Assembly: GCF_000014565.1 (NCBI RefSeq)
Contig: NC_008268.1
Location: 3,844,001 to 3,908,000, forward strand
From: Rhodococcus jostii RHA1
Lineage (GTDB): Bacteria; Actinomycetota; Actinomycetes; Mycobacteriales; Mycobacteriaceae
Length of the DNA stretch: 64,000 nucleotides
Reading direction: 5' to 3'
Part shown: piece after piece, positions 18,033 through 26,790 of the stretch
Layout of the letters: the number at the start of each line of letters is the position of its first letter
Numbering within the stretch: position 1 is the first letter of the stretch
Translations under genes and position numbers: made by a program
The notes under the pieces: model-generated
Told to the model about the DNA's origin: nothing
Seen by the model: the letters and a program-made list of their open reading frames with translations, nothing else
Database searches by the model: none

Positions 18033-19232
18033 ATGCACCGACTCCGTCACGGCGACCATGGTCCGGCCGTCGCTGAGATTCGGGGCACTCTGGCCGGTCT
18101 CGGTTTCCTGCACAACGGCGTCGCCGACACCCGTCGCGAGGGCACCAACGGTTCGCACTGGATCGCCCCCGACGCCGTGTTCGATCACCACCTGGACAGC
18201 GCCGTACGGGCCTTCCAGCAGCAGCGTGGGCTTCTCGTCGACGGAATCGTGGGTCCTGCCACCTACCGGTCCATGAAAGAGGCGTCGTACCGCCTGGGCG
18301 CGCGCACGCTGATCTACCAGCTGTCCGCACCGCTCTACGGCGATGACGTCGCCACCCTGCAGACCCGCCTGCAGGATCTCGGCTTCTATGTCGGTCGCGT
18401 CGACGGCTTCTTCGGCCCGCAGACCCACGATTCGCTGTCCTCGTTCCAGCGGGAGATCGGGATCGCCGCCGACGGCATCTGCGGTCCGGCCACCCTGCGG
18501 TCGCTCGAGTTGCTCGGCACCCGCGTCACCGGTGGGTCACCGCACGCGATGAGCGAAGAAGAAATGGTTCGCAGCTCCGGACCCCAGCTGAGCGGCAAGC
18601 GGATCGTCATCGACCCGGGCCTCGGCGGCGACACCTACGGCACCATCGTCCGGTCCGCGTACGGCACGATCTCGGAGTCCGACATCCTGTGGGATCTCGC
18701 CAGCCGCCTCGAGGGCCGCATGGCCGCGACGGGCATGGAGACGTTCCTGTCCCGCCCGCACCACGCCAATCCGACGGACATCGAACGCGCGTCCACGTCG
18801 AACGCCTTCGATGCCGATCTGATGATCTCGTTGCGCTGCGATGGCAACACGAGCCCGTCCGCCAACGGTGTCGCGAGCTTCCACTTCGGCAACTCGCACG
18901 GTTCGACGTCGATGATCGGTCAGGTCCTCACCGGGTTCATTCAGCGGGAGATCGTGGCGCGCACGCCCCTGCAGGATTGCCGGACCCACGGCCGCACCTG
19001 GGACCTGCTGCGTCTGACGAACATGCCGACCGTGCAGATCGACCTCGGTTACCTCACCAACGACCTCGACGCCGCGGTGCTCTCCAACCCCCGGGCCCGC
19101 GACGCCATCGCCGAAGCGATCCTCATCTCCGTGAAGCGTCTGTACCTGCTCGGTCAGGACGATCAGCCGACCGGAACGTTCACGTTCGCCGAGTTGCTCG
19201 CCGAAGAGCTGTCTTCCTCCGAACGTTCCTGA
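18033..19232 (+). CDS. cwlM: CwlM, peptidoglycan-synthesis regulator with inactive amidase_3 fold
   Basis: 399 aa. It has two PG_binding_1-type repeats (about residues 3-75 and 95-165), then an amidase_3 domain (about 190-375). The amidase zinc site is degraded: the usual DxGHGG is DPGLGG, the second His motif is SLRCDG, and the catalytic Glu position reads IDLGYLTN. This agrees with mycobacterial CwlM (Rv3915), an essential cytosolic activator of MurA rather than a hydrolase. The C-terminal TGTFTF (380-385) lies in the region phosphorylated by PknB in mycobacteria. It is tail-to-tail with the GNAT gene. Confidence 0.9.
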   Translation: MHRLRHGDHGPAVAEIRGTLAGLGFLHNGVADTRREGTNGSHWIAPDAVFDHHLDSAVRAFQQQRGLLVDGIVGPATYRSMKEASYRLGARTLIYQLSAPLYGDDVATLQTRLQDLGFYVGRVDGFFGPQTHDSLSSFQREIGIAADGICGPATLRSLELLGTRVTGGSPHAMSEEEMVRSSGPQLSGKRIVIDPGLGGDTYGTIVRSAYGTISESDILWDLASRLEGRMAATGMETFLSRPHHANPTDIERASTSNAFDADLMISLRCDGNTSPSANGVASFHFGNSHGSTSMIGQVLTGFIQREIVARTPLQDCRTHGRTWDLLRLTNMPTVQIDLGYLTNDLDAAVLSNPRARDAIAEAILISVKRLYLLGQDDQPTGTFTFAELLAEELSSSERS

Positions 19233-19250
19233 CGTCTCGTTCCCGAACGC

Positions 19251-19949
19251 TCAGTGCGCACCGACGGGTGTGCGCTCCCCGATGTCGACCATGCTCACCG
19301 TCGCGGTGTGGATCAGACGCTCCAGGGCAGCCTCGACGTCTTCCTTCCACCCGTGATCCCGGTTCAGCTCGAGCCGTAGGCGCGGGAACCGATGATGGGG
19401 CGCGACGATTTCGAAGCCGTTGTCCTCGAGGAAATCGGCCGGGATCATGCACTCCTCGGGGGAGCACTCGCGCGCCGCTGTGGCTGACGCCATCCCGTGT
19501 GTGTCGATCGGCCCGGTTCCGTCGGTGTTGCGGATACCGAACGCCTCGAGCGCGCGAACACCGCGGCGCACGAGATCGGCCACCACGGCTTGGATCAAGG
19601 TGGTTCCGAGATTCTGTTCTTCCCCGGCCGGCTCGAGCCGAAGGCTGGTGAGGAGGACAGCGTCGGCACCGACCGGAGCGGTCGGGAGAAGCTGCGCGCG
19701 CGGCACCGTCCGTGGGGGAGCGTAGAGGGCGCTGCCGACCGGCTTGCCATCCATGACGGCAACCTGACCGCACGATCCCCATTCGAGCATGACCATGGAG
19801 AGCCAGGCTTCCTTCTCGAACTCCTGGTCGCAGAATCCGCGCGAACTGTGGATGGCCGCGGGATCCATTTCCCAGAAGACACAGCGACGAGCGTGGGCGG
19901 AGAGCTTGTCCAAGCCGTCGAGAGTGAGCGATGTGACGTGAGTCGACAC
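19251..19949 (-). CDS. GNAT-family N-acetyltransferase (Rv3916c-like)
   Basis: 232 aa from GTG 19949. The fold is suggested by LGTTLIQAVVADLVRRGVRALEAFGI, an acetyl-CoA-binding-like helix and strand, and by PVGSALYAPPR. The position between cwlM and parB matches M. tuberculosis Rv3916c. It is transcribed toward cwlM with an 18-bp gap between the stops. The acceptor substrate is unknown; the conserved linkage may reflect ancestral gene order only. Confidence 0.75.
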   Translation of the reverse strand: MSTHVTSLTLDGLDKLSAHARRCVFWEMDPAAIHSSRGFCDQEFEKEAWLSMVMLEWGSCGQVAVMDGKPVGSALYAPPRTVPRAQLLPTAPVGADAVLLTSLRLEPAGEEQNLGTTLIQAVVADLVRRGVRALEAFGIRNTDGTGPIDTHGMASATAARECSPEECMIPADFLEDNGFEIVAPHHRFPRLRLELNRDHGWKEDVEAALERLIHTATVSMVDIGERTPVGAH

Positions 19950-20106
19950 TGGCTAGCTCAGCCTCCATATGTCACTACCGCAGATCATTCGACATCCTCT
20001 GGTATTCAACGTTTTTCGCCCCCGATAGTTCTGCTGGAGTCGGTCCGTCAGCGGCCACTGTCACAGTGACGGATCACCCGCGGGTACTGCTACCTCTCTC
20101 AGGCGC

Positions 20107-21189
20107 TCATGAATCGGCCTTCTGTGCCTCCATCATCCCAACGATCCTCTGAAGATCGTCCACCGAACCGAACTCGACCACAATCTTGCCCTTGCGCTTG
20201 CCGAGGCTGACCGTGACCCTCGTGTCGAACGAATCCGACAGCCGCTCGGCGACGTCCTGCAGGCCCGGCATCTGGATCGGCTTGCGGCGCTGGGCGGGCT
20301 GCGCCGCCTGGTCGTCGCTGCGGTTGGCGAGCGTCACCGCCTCCTCTGTCGCGCGAACGGACATGCCCTCCGCGACGATGCGTGCCGCCATCACCTCTTG
20401 CGCGTCGGCTCCGGCCTCGAGCGACAACAGGGCGCGAGCGTGACCGGCGGACAGCACACCCGCCGCGACGCGTCGTTGCACGGGAATCGGCAATTTCAAC
20501 AGTCGGATCATGTTCGTGACGACGGGACGCGAGCGGCCGATCTTCGCCGCCAGTTCCTCGTGGGTCACCTCGAACTCTTCGAGCAACTGCTGATACGCCG
20601 CAGCCTCTTCGAGCGGGTTCAGCTGCACGCGGTGGATGTTCTCCAGGAGCGCGTCGCGAAGCATGGCGTCGTCGCCGGTCTCGCGGACGATCGCCGGGAT
20701 CGTCTCCAGCTCGGCTTCCTGGCTGGCACGCCACCGACGCTCGCCCATGACGAGCTGGAACTTGCCGTCGTCGAGCGGACGCACCACGATCGGCTGCATC
20801 AATCCGAACTCGCGGATCGAGTGGACGAGCTCGGCGAGTGCGTCGTCGTCGAACACCTGACGCGGCTGCTTGGGGTTCCGCTCGATCAGGTCTGGAGCGA
20901 TTTCCCGGTACACCGCCCCGGTGGGGGAGGGGAGGGGTTGAGCACCGTTTCCGGATTCGCCGTCGGCGCCGTTGCTGCTTCCATTGTTTCCCGTGGACGC
21001 GGGAGCGGTCTTCTCGTCGGTCGCAGAGTCCGACGCGTTCGTCGCGGGAGCGGTCAGTACGGTGCGCCGGTCCGCGCCGATCACGACGTCCGCGGCGGCG
21101 TTGCCCAGCCCCGGTCCCGTCGTCGTCGGTCCCGTAGGAATGAGCGCAGCCAGTCCACGGCCAAGTCCACCCTTACGCGTCTGACTCAT
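20107..21189 (-). CDS. parB: Chromosome-partitioning protein ParB
   Basis: 360 aa centromere-binding CTPase-type protein. The ParB/Sulfiredoxin-like N domain contains QPIVVRPL and the GERRWRAS motif, followed by the parS-binding helix-turn-helix ([16 protein letters not shown]) and a C-terminal dimerisation domain ([17 protein letters not shown]). It binds the TGTTTCACGTGAAACA sites found at 22.1-25.0 kb. The start overlaps the parA stop (21186-21189), so parA-parB are co-translated. The 5' third is variable; it also contains one copy of the G-rich repeat (20918-20942), read there as PSPTG codons. Confidence 0.95.
   Translation of the reverse strand: MSQTRKGGLGRGLAALIPTGPTTTGPGLGNAAADVVIGADRRTVLTAPATNASDSATDEKTAPASTGNNGSSNGADGESGNGAQPLPSPTGAVYREIAPDLIERNPKQPRQVFDDDALAELVHSIREFGLMQPIVVRPLDDGKFQLVMGERRWRASQEAELETIPAIVRETGDDAMLRDALLENIHRVQLNPLEEAAAYQQLLEEFEVTHEELAAKIGRSRPVVTNMIRLLKLPIPVQRRVAAGVLSAGHARALLSLEAGADAQEVMAARIVAEGMSVRATEEAVTLANRSDDQAAQPAQRRKPIQMPGLQDVAERLSDSFDTRVTVSLGKRKGKIVVEFGSVDDLQRIVGMMEAQKADS
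20918..20942 (+). repeat. G-rich repeat, first copy (inside parB)
   Basis: 25 nt identical to 23069-23093. It lies in the variable N-terminal coding part of parB, on the non-template side. Confidence 0.9.
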
Positions 21190-22199
21190 CGCTGCTCCTG
21201 CTTCGTGATGTGTGCGGTGCGTGCTGCGAGTTCACGTCCCGCGTCGAGGTAACTCATGGCGCCCCGCGAGCCGGGGTCGTAGTCGAGCACGGTCATGCCG
21301 TACCCGGGAGCTTCGGACACCTTCACGCTGCGGGGAATGACGGCGCGGAGGACGGCGTCACCGAAGTGGGTGCGGACCTCTTCGGCCACTTGGTCGGCCA
21401 ACTTGGTGCGCCCGTCGTACATCGTGAGAAGGACCGTCGACACGTGGAGGTCCGGGTTGAGATGTGCCTGCACCAGTTCGATGTTCCGCAGCAGCTGTCC
21501 CACACCCTCGAGGGCGTAGTACTCGCACTGGATCGGAATCAGGACTTCCTTGGCCGCGACCATGGCGTTCACCGTGAGCAGTCCGAGCGAGGGCGGGCAG
21601 TCGATCAGGATGAAGTCGGCGTCCACCTCGCCGAGCGCCTTCTCCGAGAGCGCGCCCTTCAGCCGACCCTCGCGGGCGACCATGGAGACCAATTCGATCT
21701 CGGCGCCGGCGAGGTCGATCGTGGCCGGAATGCAGAACAGCCGGTCGTTGTGCGGGCTCTTCTGGATCGCCTCCGCTGCCGTTACCTCACCGAGGAGAAG
21801 CTCATAGCTGGACGGCACACCGGAGTGGTGGGCGACTCCCAACGCCGTGCTGGCGTTGCCCTGCGGGTCGAGGTCGATGACCAGAACGGTAAGTCCCTGG
21901 ACCGCGAGGGCGGAGGCGAGGTTGACCGCGCTGGTCGTCTTGCCGACGCCGCCCTTCTGGTTGGCGATCGTGAGGATCCGCCGTTCGGGCGGCTTCGGCA
22001 GACTCACCGAGTGGGGGTGCAGCACCTGACTTGCGCGGTGCGCGGCGGCACCGATCGGAGTCTCCTCGACGGAGATTCCGTTGTAGGGGGCCGTGAATCC
22101 GTCGTCTCCGTTCCCGGAGCTCGTCGCCTGGCCGGATTGATGGTCGGCTTCACGTGAAGCTGTTTCACGTGAAACGGCGGATTCAGGCCCACCCGACAT
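21186..22199 (-). CDS. parA: Chromosome-partitioning ATPase ParA
   Basis: 337 aa deviant-Walker ATPase. The motif [14 protein letters not shown] follows RRILTIANQ, Walker A' [11 protein letters not shown] is present, and [13 protein letters not shown] is the Walker B. It acts with ParB-parS to move origins to the cell poles. The first 60 residues form a non-conserved extension, part of which is encoded by two tandem CACGTG-centred palindromes (22147-22176, peptide [10 protein letters not shown]). A downstream start cannot be excluded, but the whole extension is open and the ATG at 22199 is the first available. Confidence 0.94.
   Translation of the reverse strand: MSGGPESAVSRETASREADHQSGQATSSGNGDDGFTAPYNGISVEETPIGAAAHRASQVLHPHSVSLPKPPERRILTIANQKGGVGKTTSAVNLASALAVQGLTVLVIDLDPQGNASTALGVAHHSGVPSSYELLLGEVTAAEAIQKSPHNDRLFCIPATIDLAGAEIELVSMVAREGRLKGALSEKALGEVDADFILIDCPPSLGLLTVNAMVAAKEVLIPIQCEYYALEGVGQLLRNIELVQAHLNPDLHVSTVLLTMYDGRTKLADQVAEEVRTHFGDAVLRAVIPRSVKVSEAPGYGMTVLDYDPGSRGAMSYLDAGRELAARTAHITKQEQR
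22147..22176. promoter_or_regulatory. parS site plus adjacent degenerate parS-like palindrome inside parA
   Basis: TGTTTCACGTGAAACG (22161-22176) differs from the consensus only in the last base. GCTTCACGTGAAGC (22147-22160), directly abutting, is a perfect palindrome with the same core but altered arms. Both lie within the parA 5' coding region. Confidence 0.85.
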
Positions 22200-22267
22200 T
22201 GACTACTCCTTCGATTGGGAATCGCTCGTTACTCGACATATTCACTCCCTAGTCACCGTGCACATCG

Positions 22268-22951
22268 TCATCGACGCTGACGGCGTTTCGGTACACGTTC
22301 TGCCCGAACGACAACGGTGGGGACAGGAAGCAGGCCCACTCCGCATTCCACGATATCCAGCTTGCCAGCACCCAACCGAGTCAGGGAAGCGCGATCACGG
22401 GAAATCTCTTCGGCGGCGCTCGAACCTTTCAATGCGAGCATTCTCCCATGCTCGTGGATAAGCGGCAGCGACCACTTGGCCAACTTCTCCAACGGTGCCA
22501 CAGCACGGGACGTCACGACGTCTGCGCCACCGGCTTCCTTCACCACACCCGACTCCTCGGCCCGGCCACGGACCACCAGCACGTCCAGACCGTTCGACTC
22601 GACGAACTCGGCGAGGTACACCGACCGTCGCAGCAGCGGCTCCACCAATGTGATCCGGAGATCAGGTCGCGCGATCGCGAGCGGGATACCGGGCAACCCG
22701 GCACCGCTTCCGACATCAACGACGGACTCACCCTCGGCGATCAGTTCACCGACGACGGCACAGTTGAGGAGGTGGCGTTCCCAGAGTCGCGGAACCTCCC
22801 GTGGTCCGATCAATCCCCGCTCGACCCCGTCGGACGCCAACGACTTGTAGTAGCGCTCCGCAATATCGAATCGTTCACCGAACACCTGGCGTGCCGCCGC
22901 TTGTTCGTCCCATTCGGCCGGCTCTCCACCATTCGGTTCCACGTGAAACAT
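22268..22951 (-). CDS. rsmG: 16S rRNA (guanine(527)-N7)-methyltransferase RsmG
   Basis: 227 aa SAM-dependent methyltransferase (GidB), modifying G527 of 16S rRNA, whose loss gives low-level streptomycin resistance in other bacteria. The SAM motif [16 protein letters not shown] is at about residues 78-93, and [16 protein letters not shown] follows. The start codon is part of a parS site: ATG TTT CAC GTG GAA encodes MFHVE. It lies upstream of parA in the same direction with a 68-bp gap. Confidence 0.95.
   Translation of the reverse strand: MFHVEPNGGEPAEWDEQAAARQVFGERFDIAERYYKSLASDGVERGLIGPREVPRLWERHLLNCAVVGELIAEGESVVDVGSGAGLPGIPLAIARPDLRITLVEPLLRRSVYLAEFVESNGLDVLVVRGRAEESGVVKEAGGADVVTSRAVAPLEKLAKWSLPLIHEHGRMLALKGSSAAEEISRDRASLTRLGAGKLDIVECGVGLLPVPTVVVRAERVPKRRQRR
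22935..22950. promoter_or_regulatory. parS site overlapping the rsmG start codon
   Basis: GGTTCCACGTGAAACA. On the coding strand TGTTTCACGTGGAACC contains the TG of the rsmG ATG, so ParB binding would cover the translation start region and its DNA. Confidence 0.85.
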
Positions 22952-23068
22952 CCTCCCGCGAATAACGCGAAATCAACAAACACAGTTTCTTTATTATCCG
23001 CCCTCCGTTGCGAGTATGTCCCTTAACTCGAACGCGCAACGCCGGAACAGTGTCGAGCCGCACCCCTT

Positions 23069-23093
23069 CCGGTGGGGGAGGGGAGGGGTTGAG
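23069..23093 (+). repeat. G-rich repeat, second copy
   Basis: 25 nt identical to 20918-20942; in the parS-rich intergenic region. Confidence 0.9.
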
Positions 23094-23229
23094 TTCGTGC
23101 ACTGTCGGTGAGGCAACCCGCCGACTCGGCGGTCCCGCGTCGCCTCGCCGGTGAACGACCTCGGATGCGTCTCGCGCACATCGCGTCATCTGGTTCTGCG
23201 GATCAACAGCGGGGCGATCGACGCGCGGA

Positions 23230-23245
23230 TGTTTCACGTGGAACA
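23230..23245. promoter_or_regulatory. parS site
   Basis: TGTTTCACGTGGAACA, one mismatch from the perfect palindrome TGTTTCACGTGAAACA. Confidence 0.9.
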
Positions 23246-23356
23246 GGCGACGGATCGCAAAGGGCGATCTGGGGCCCGTCGTAGTCCCGGCCCGAGTTTG
23301 TTCTGCGCCGGTGCGCGCCCGGGACGGTGGTCCGTCTGATCGCATTCGGCGCGGGC

Positions 23357-23372
23357 AGTTTCACGTGTAACA
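23357..23372. promoter_or_regulatory. parS-like site
   Basis: AGTTTCACGTGTAACA, two mismatches from consensus; centred 25 bp from the next parS. Confidence 0.7.
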
Positions 23373-23381
23373 ACTGTCCTG

Positions 23382-23397
23382 TGTTTCACGTGGAACA
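23382..23397. promoter_or_regulatory. parS site
   Basis: TGTTTCACGTGGAACA, identical to the copy at 23230. Confidence 0.9.
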
Positions 23398-23660
23398 GAA
23401 CCGACACGCCCGCACGTCACCCGGCCGACGTCCCAAGTCGGCGGAGCCAGCGGTCCAGCGAATGGCCGACCTCCCAACGAGGCGCAGCCATCGACGCCTA
23501 CTCGACGCTACCTCTCGACAACTTCACTCCGATGAAGCCCGAGTTCTCAATCATCACAGTGACGAAACTCCCGGGTGTGGTTGGGTGGGTGAAACTACAA
23601 CCTAAATTCATTCAAAAACGTCCGAAATGAGCGGCCTGCGGCCTCCACATACGCGATAGG

Positions 23661-24066
23661 TCAGACCGTGGTGTCCGGGAACGAGTGGTGCTCGTGAGCG
23701 ACGAGCCAACGACCATCTACCTTCCGCAACCCCACTGTTGAGGCGGAGCCGGTTTTCCGGATTGCCGGCGAGCTCCGCTTCCATTCCACAGCGGAGGAGC
23801 GCATGGGCGAACGCAACATCCTCGCCGGCAGTCACGTCCAATGACACCATCTCGAACCTGGCACCCTGCGACTGCCATTCGAAGAACGGCGGCCATGTCT
23901 CGCGATACGCATCAATTCCGCGAGCGCCCTCGTATGGCGGCGGCACGTCGAACATCACGATGTCGTCGGAGTGGTCCGCGAGAACCCCGGCCATGACGCC
24001 GCTATGCACAGCCTCCACCCAACGGTCGATCAGATTCCGGATCTGTCGTTCGTCCTCGCTCATCAT
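23661..24066 (-). pseudogene. SnoaL/NTF2-like protein with C-terminal frameshift
   Basis: Begins MMSEDERQIRNLIDRWVEAVHSG with the NTF2-like body IVMFDVPPPYEGARGIDAYR and FAHALLRCGMEAEL, as in the SnoaL/DUF4440-like family. After ENRLRL the reading frame runs on to 23608 with unrelated sequence. Shifting by one base at the CCCC run 23730-23733 restores a typical end (LRKVDGRWLVAHEHHSFPD) with a stop at 23661. So it is either a one-base insertion pseudogene or a sequencing error. Function unknown. The gene lies in an accessory patch missing from M. tuberculosis at this locus. Confidence 0.7.
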
Positions 24067-24509
24067 TCACTCCATCAAGTCGACGGCACCGCTTCGGTCG
24101 CTTCAATCATGTGGACTTCGAGAAGCGTTGAAACTCATCGCACCGAACCACTGACACGTGAGTGGTATGTCTCAGGACTTCGCGGACGCTTGCGGATCGT
24201 TCCGCTCACCATCGCCTGACGAGCGGAACAGAGCTTCGATGGATCCAGCACCCTCTCCACGATCCCAGCAGTAGTCGCGGCAGGAGGGTTACCCGATCGC
24301 TTCGTCACAAGGGCCCCGACGGATTCACGTGAGGGCGGCCCCTGAAAACTGAGCGAGGCACGGCATCCCAATCTTGACCCGTCTCCATACATCCTGGCTC
24401 GAGTCCGCTCGGCCTGGGCCGCCGAGGGTTGTTGAAGAGTTCCAGACGATGCCGGCGACCCCACCTACTTTGCGGGGGACATCGTCAGCAATTTCCGCTT
24501 CCCGCCGCT
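24067..24509. other. Non-coding or decayed accessory DNA
   Basis: About 440 bp with short open frames on both strands, none with recognisable protein features. It sits between the frameshifted SnoaL-like gene and an IstB relic, so it is probably insertion-derived debris. No terminal inverted repeat was seen. Confidence 0.4.
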
Positions 24510-24817
24510 GCTCGATGGGGCGCATCGCCGGGAAAGTCGGCCGCCTCCGGGAAGTCCGAGGCAGGGAAGAGTCATCTGGTCGACACGCTCGCGCGCACGC
24601 CGCGATCGAGACTCAGCTGCGGGTGCTGAAGGCAGTCGGACCCGCCGCCCGGACGCTGGCGAACTTCTGCTCCTGCGAGCTTGTGGTCGTCGACGACATC
24701 GGCATGCTGCCCGCCGGACAGAACGCAGCCGTAATCGTGGCGATGGACAATTCACACCGCCTCGCCGACACCTCGCTGGCATGTGCGTGCAGCCGCTCGA
24801 CTGACGACGGAGGCTGA
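24510..24817 (+). pseudogene. Degenerate IS21-family IstB-like ATPase fragment
   Basis: Two frames together resemble IstB. One gives a P-loop-like GKSEAGKSHLVDTLA (around 24555-24600). The next frame gives LKAVGPAARTLANF followed by the Walker B-like CELVVVDDIGMLPAG (around 24620-24720), and ends at 24817 far short of the normal C-terminus. No intact start, no IstA and no flanking repeats were seen. It is best explained as the remains of an old IS21-type insertion between rsmG and jag. Confidence 0.55.
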
Positions 24818-24962
24818 ACTGACCCACCCCTGTCGCGGCACGATCGGGGCGAAGTCGGCGGACCGGTGGCGCAGTGACCCGCCCGCACTGTCCACGAAGT
24901 CCTGAGACAGCGCAGTCACGCGACGGTGGCGCACGAAATCTCGCCGCGGACACCCGACCTTT

Positions 24963-24983
24963 CGGTGGGGGAGGGGAGGGGTT
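24963..24983 (+). repeat. G-rich repeat, third copy
   Basis: GGTGGGGGAGGGGAGGGG plus flanks, a 21-nt match to the copies at 20918-20942 and 23069-23093. It ends 2 bp before a parS site. Confidence 0.85.
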
Positions 24984-24985
24984 CG

Positions 24986-25001
24986 TGTTTCACGTGAAAC
25001 G
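24986..25001. promoter_or_regulatory. parS site
   Basis: TGTTTCACGTGAAACG, one mismatch from consensus; between the IstB relic and the jag terminator. Confidence 0.9.
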
Positions 25002-25044
25002 AAACGAAGCCAAAGTGACGGATCGCAACTACGGATAGCGAGAA

Positions 25045-25080
25045 GGCGGGGCTCCCGGAGATGAATCCGGGAGCCCCGCC
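25045..25080 (-). terminator. Strong intrinsic terminator of the rpmH-rnpA-yidD-yidC-jag operon
   Basis: A perfect 15-bp GC-rich stem (25045-25059 with 25066-25080) with a 6-nt loop, starting 20 bp after the jag stop. The tail is only weakly T-rich, as is common in actinobacteria. Confidence 0.85.
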
Positions 25081-25099
25081 TTGGTGATGCTTGTGTGGA

Positions 25100-25654
25100 T
25101 CAGTCCTTGATGACGACCACGCGACGTGAAGGCTCGGCGCCTTCGCTCTCGCTCGAAACCCCATCGACCTTCGCGACTGCGTCGTGAACGATCTTGCGCT
25201 CGAACGGTGTCATCGGAGCGAGCTCCTCGCGTTCACCGCTCTCGAGTACGCGGCGGGCAGCCGAGGAACCCAGCTCGGTCAATTCGGCGCGACGGCCGGC
25301 ACGCCATCCGGCGATGTCGAGCATCAGGCGACTACGTTCGCCCGTCGCCTGCTGCACGGCGAGGCGAGTCAGTTCCTGGAGTGCGTCCAGCACCTCACCC
25401 TTGCGCCCGACCAACTTGGTGAGATCGTCTCCACCGTCGATGCTGACAACAGCACGGTCACCCTCGACGTCCAGGTCGATATCGCCGTCGAAGTCGAGTA
25501 CGTCGAGCAGCTGCTCCAGGTAGTCGCCGGCGATTTCCCCTTCCTCGATCAGGTAGTCGTCAGAATCGGAATCCACCTCGGTGTCCGGGTTCTGCGTCGT
25601 TGCAGTCACGTCTGTCTCATCTCCGTCCACTGCGATGTCAGGCTCACTAGCCAT
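25100..25654 (-). CDS. jag: Jag/KhpB-like KH-R3H RNA-binding protein
   Basis: 184 aa from ATG 25654. An acidic N-terminus precedes a KH domain with the GRKGEVLDALQELTRLA loop (about residues 82-98) and a C-terminal R3H domain (TPFERKIVHDAV). Homologue of M. tuberculosis Rv3920c and of KhpB/Jag. The further upstream in-frame start at 25768 would overlap yidC and was rejected. GAGAACGAG precedes ATG 25654, 19 bp after the yidC stop. It is probably an RNA chaperone linked to membrane insertion and cell-wall growth. Confidence 0.9.
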   Translation of the reverse strand: MASEPDIAVDGDETDVTATTQNPDTEVDSDSDDYLIEEGEIAGDYLEQLLDVLDFDGDIDLDVEGDRAVVSIDGGDDLTKLVGRKGEVLDALQELTRLAVQQATGERSRLMLDIAGWRAGRRAELTELGSSAARRVLESGEREELAPMTPFERKIVHDAVAKVDGVSSESEGAEPSRRVVVIKD

Positions 25655-25673
25655 GCTCGTTCTCTTTTCTGAA

Positions 25674-26786
25674 TCAGCGCCGCTTGCGCTTGGGGGACTT
25701 TCCGCGGTTGGACTGGGGGCGGGCACCGGGCTTCGGCTTCGACGTTCCGGCAGCCGAACCGTCACCACTCACCTGATCGGAGGCGCTGTCTTCGACGATG
25801 CCCTCGACGATCTCCGGCTCGTCCGCCGAGGAAGAACCGTCCGTTGCGGTCGCGGACTTCTTCTTTTTCTTGGTGAGATCGGGACGTGCACCGGGCTTCG
25901 GAGCGTTGTCCGCCCGGCGTGCGATGGCAGCCTGCTTCTTCTCTTCCTCTTCTTGGTCGATGCGACGGAAGACGATGTGCTGCTGCCCGTAGGTCCAGAT
26001 GTTGTTACTCACCCAGTACAGGAGGATCGCGATGGGGAGGAACGGACCACCGACGAGCACACCGAGCGGGAAGATCCACAGCGCGAGCTTGTTCATGATC
26101 GCGGACTGCGGGTTGGCGGCGGCCTCGGGGCTCTGCCGCGCAACGGAGGCACGTGAGTTGAAGTGAGTCGCGATGCTGGCGATGATCATCAGCGGAACCG
26201 CGACGACCGCGATGTTCAGCACGGTGGGGATCGGGCCGTACGCAGCGAACGCGTCGAGCTGCGCCTTCGGCATGGTGATCCAGGCCGAGATGGGAGCGCC
26301 GAACAGTCGGGCACTCAGGAAGGACTGCACGTCCTCCACGCTGAAGAAGTAGTTCGGAGTGTTCGCGTTGGCCTCGACCGACATGCCGAGCTGACCGATA
26401 CCGGTGCCGGTGCGGTTGAAGGAGCGCAGCACGTGAAACAGGCCAATGAAGACCGGCGCCTGCGCGAGAACCGGGAGGCAGCCCATGATGGGGTTGAACC
26501 CGTGCTCCTTCTGGAGCTTCTGCATCTCGACGGCCTGACGCTGGCGGTCGCCGGAGTACTTCTTCTGCAGGGCCTTGATCTGCGGCTGAAGTTCCTGCAT
26601 CTGGCGCGTCGTACGAACCTGCTTGACGAACGGCTTGTACAGCACGGCACGCAGCGTGAACACGAGGAACACGACGGAGAGCGCCCAGGTGATACCGCTG
26701 TCCGGGCCCAGGAAGGGAATAGCACCGAAAACCTTGTGCCAGACCCACAGGATCCCGGACACCGGATAGTAAATGAAGTCGAGCAC
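25674..26786 (-). CDS. yidC: Membrane protein insertase YidC
   Basis: 370 aa from GTG 26786, preceded by GAGGAG. Upstream in-frame codons belong to the yidD overlap and were not used. It starts [21 protein letters not shown] and contains the conserved core [21 protein letters not shown] and [20 protein letters not shown], with several membrane helices and a basic Lys/Arg-rich C-terminal tail. It inserts membrane proteins alone or with SecYEG. In operon with yidD (5-bp gap) and jag (19 bp). Confidence 0.95.
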   Translation of the reverse strand: MLDFIYYPVSGILWVWHKVFGAIPFLGPDSGITWALSVVFLVFTLRAVLYKPFVKQVRTTRQMQELQPQIKALQKKYSGDRQRQAVEMQKLQKEHGFNPIMGCLPVLAQAPVFIGLFHVLRSFNRTGTGIGQLGMSVEANANTPNYFFSVEDVQSFLSARLFGAPISAWITMPKAQLDAFAAYGPIPTVLNIAVVAVPLMIIASIATHFNSRASVARQSPEAAANPQSAIMNKLALWIFPLGVLVGGPFLPIAILLYWVSNNIWTYGQQHIVFRRIDQEEEEKKQAAIARRADNAPKPGARPDLTKKKKKSATATDGSSSADEPEIVEGIVEDSASDQVSGDGSAAGTSKPKPGARPQSNRGKSPKRKRR

Positions 26787-26790
26787 GGCT

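Larger units (their letters stand above)
22952..23660. other. parS-rich intergenic region without a convincing gene
   Basis: About 700 bp upstream of rsmG. It holds three parS sites (23230, 23357, 23382) and one copy of the G-rich repeat (23069-23093). The short open frames here have no recognisable protein character. It is probably the core of the ParB-loaded centromere. Confidence 0.7.

Noticed and set aside
24322..24334. TTCACGTGA sequence near the SnoaL relic
   Set aside because: Core only, arms do not match parS.
24374..24817. 147-codon frame as an intact gene
   Set aside because: Only its second half resembles IstB Walker B; the P-loop is in another frame, so it is a relic rather than a gene.
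26425..26440. parS-like half site (CACGTGAAACA) in yidC
   Set aside because: Only one arm matches; it encodes the conserved FHVLR segment of YidC.
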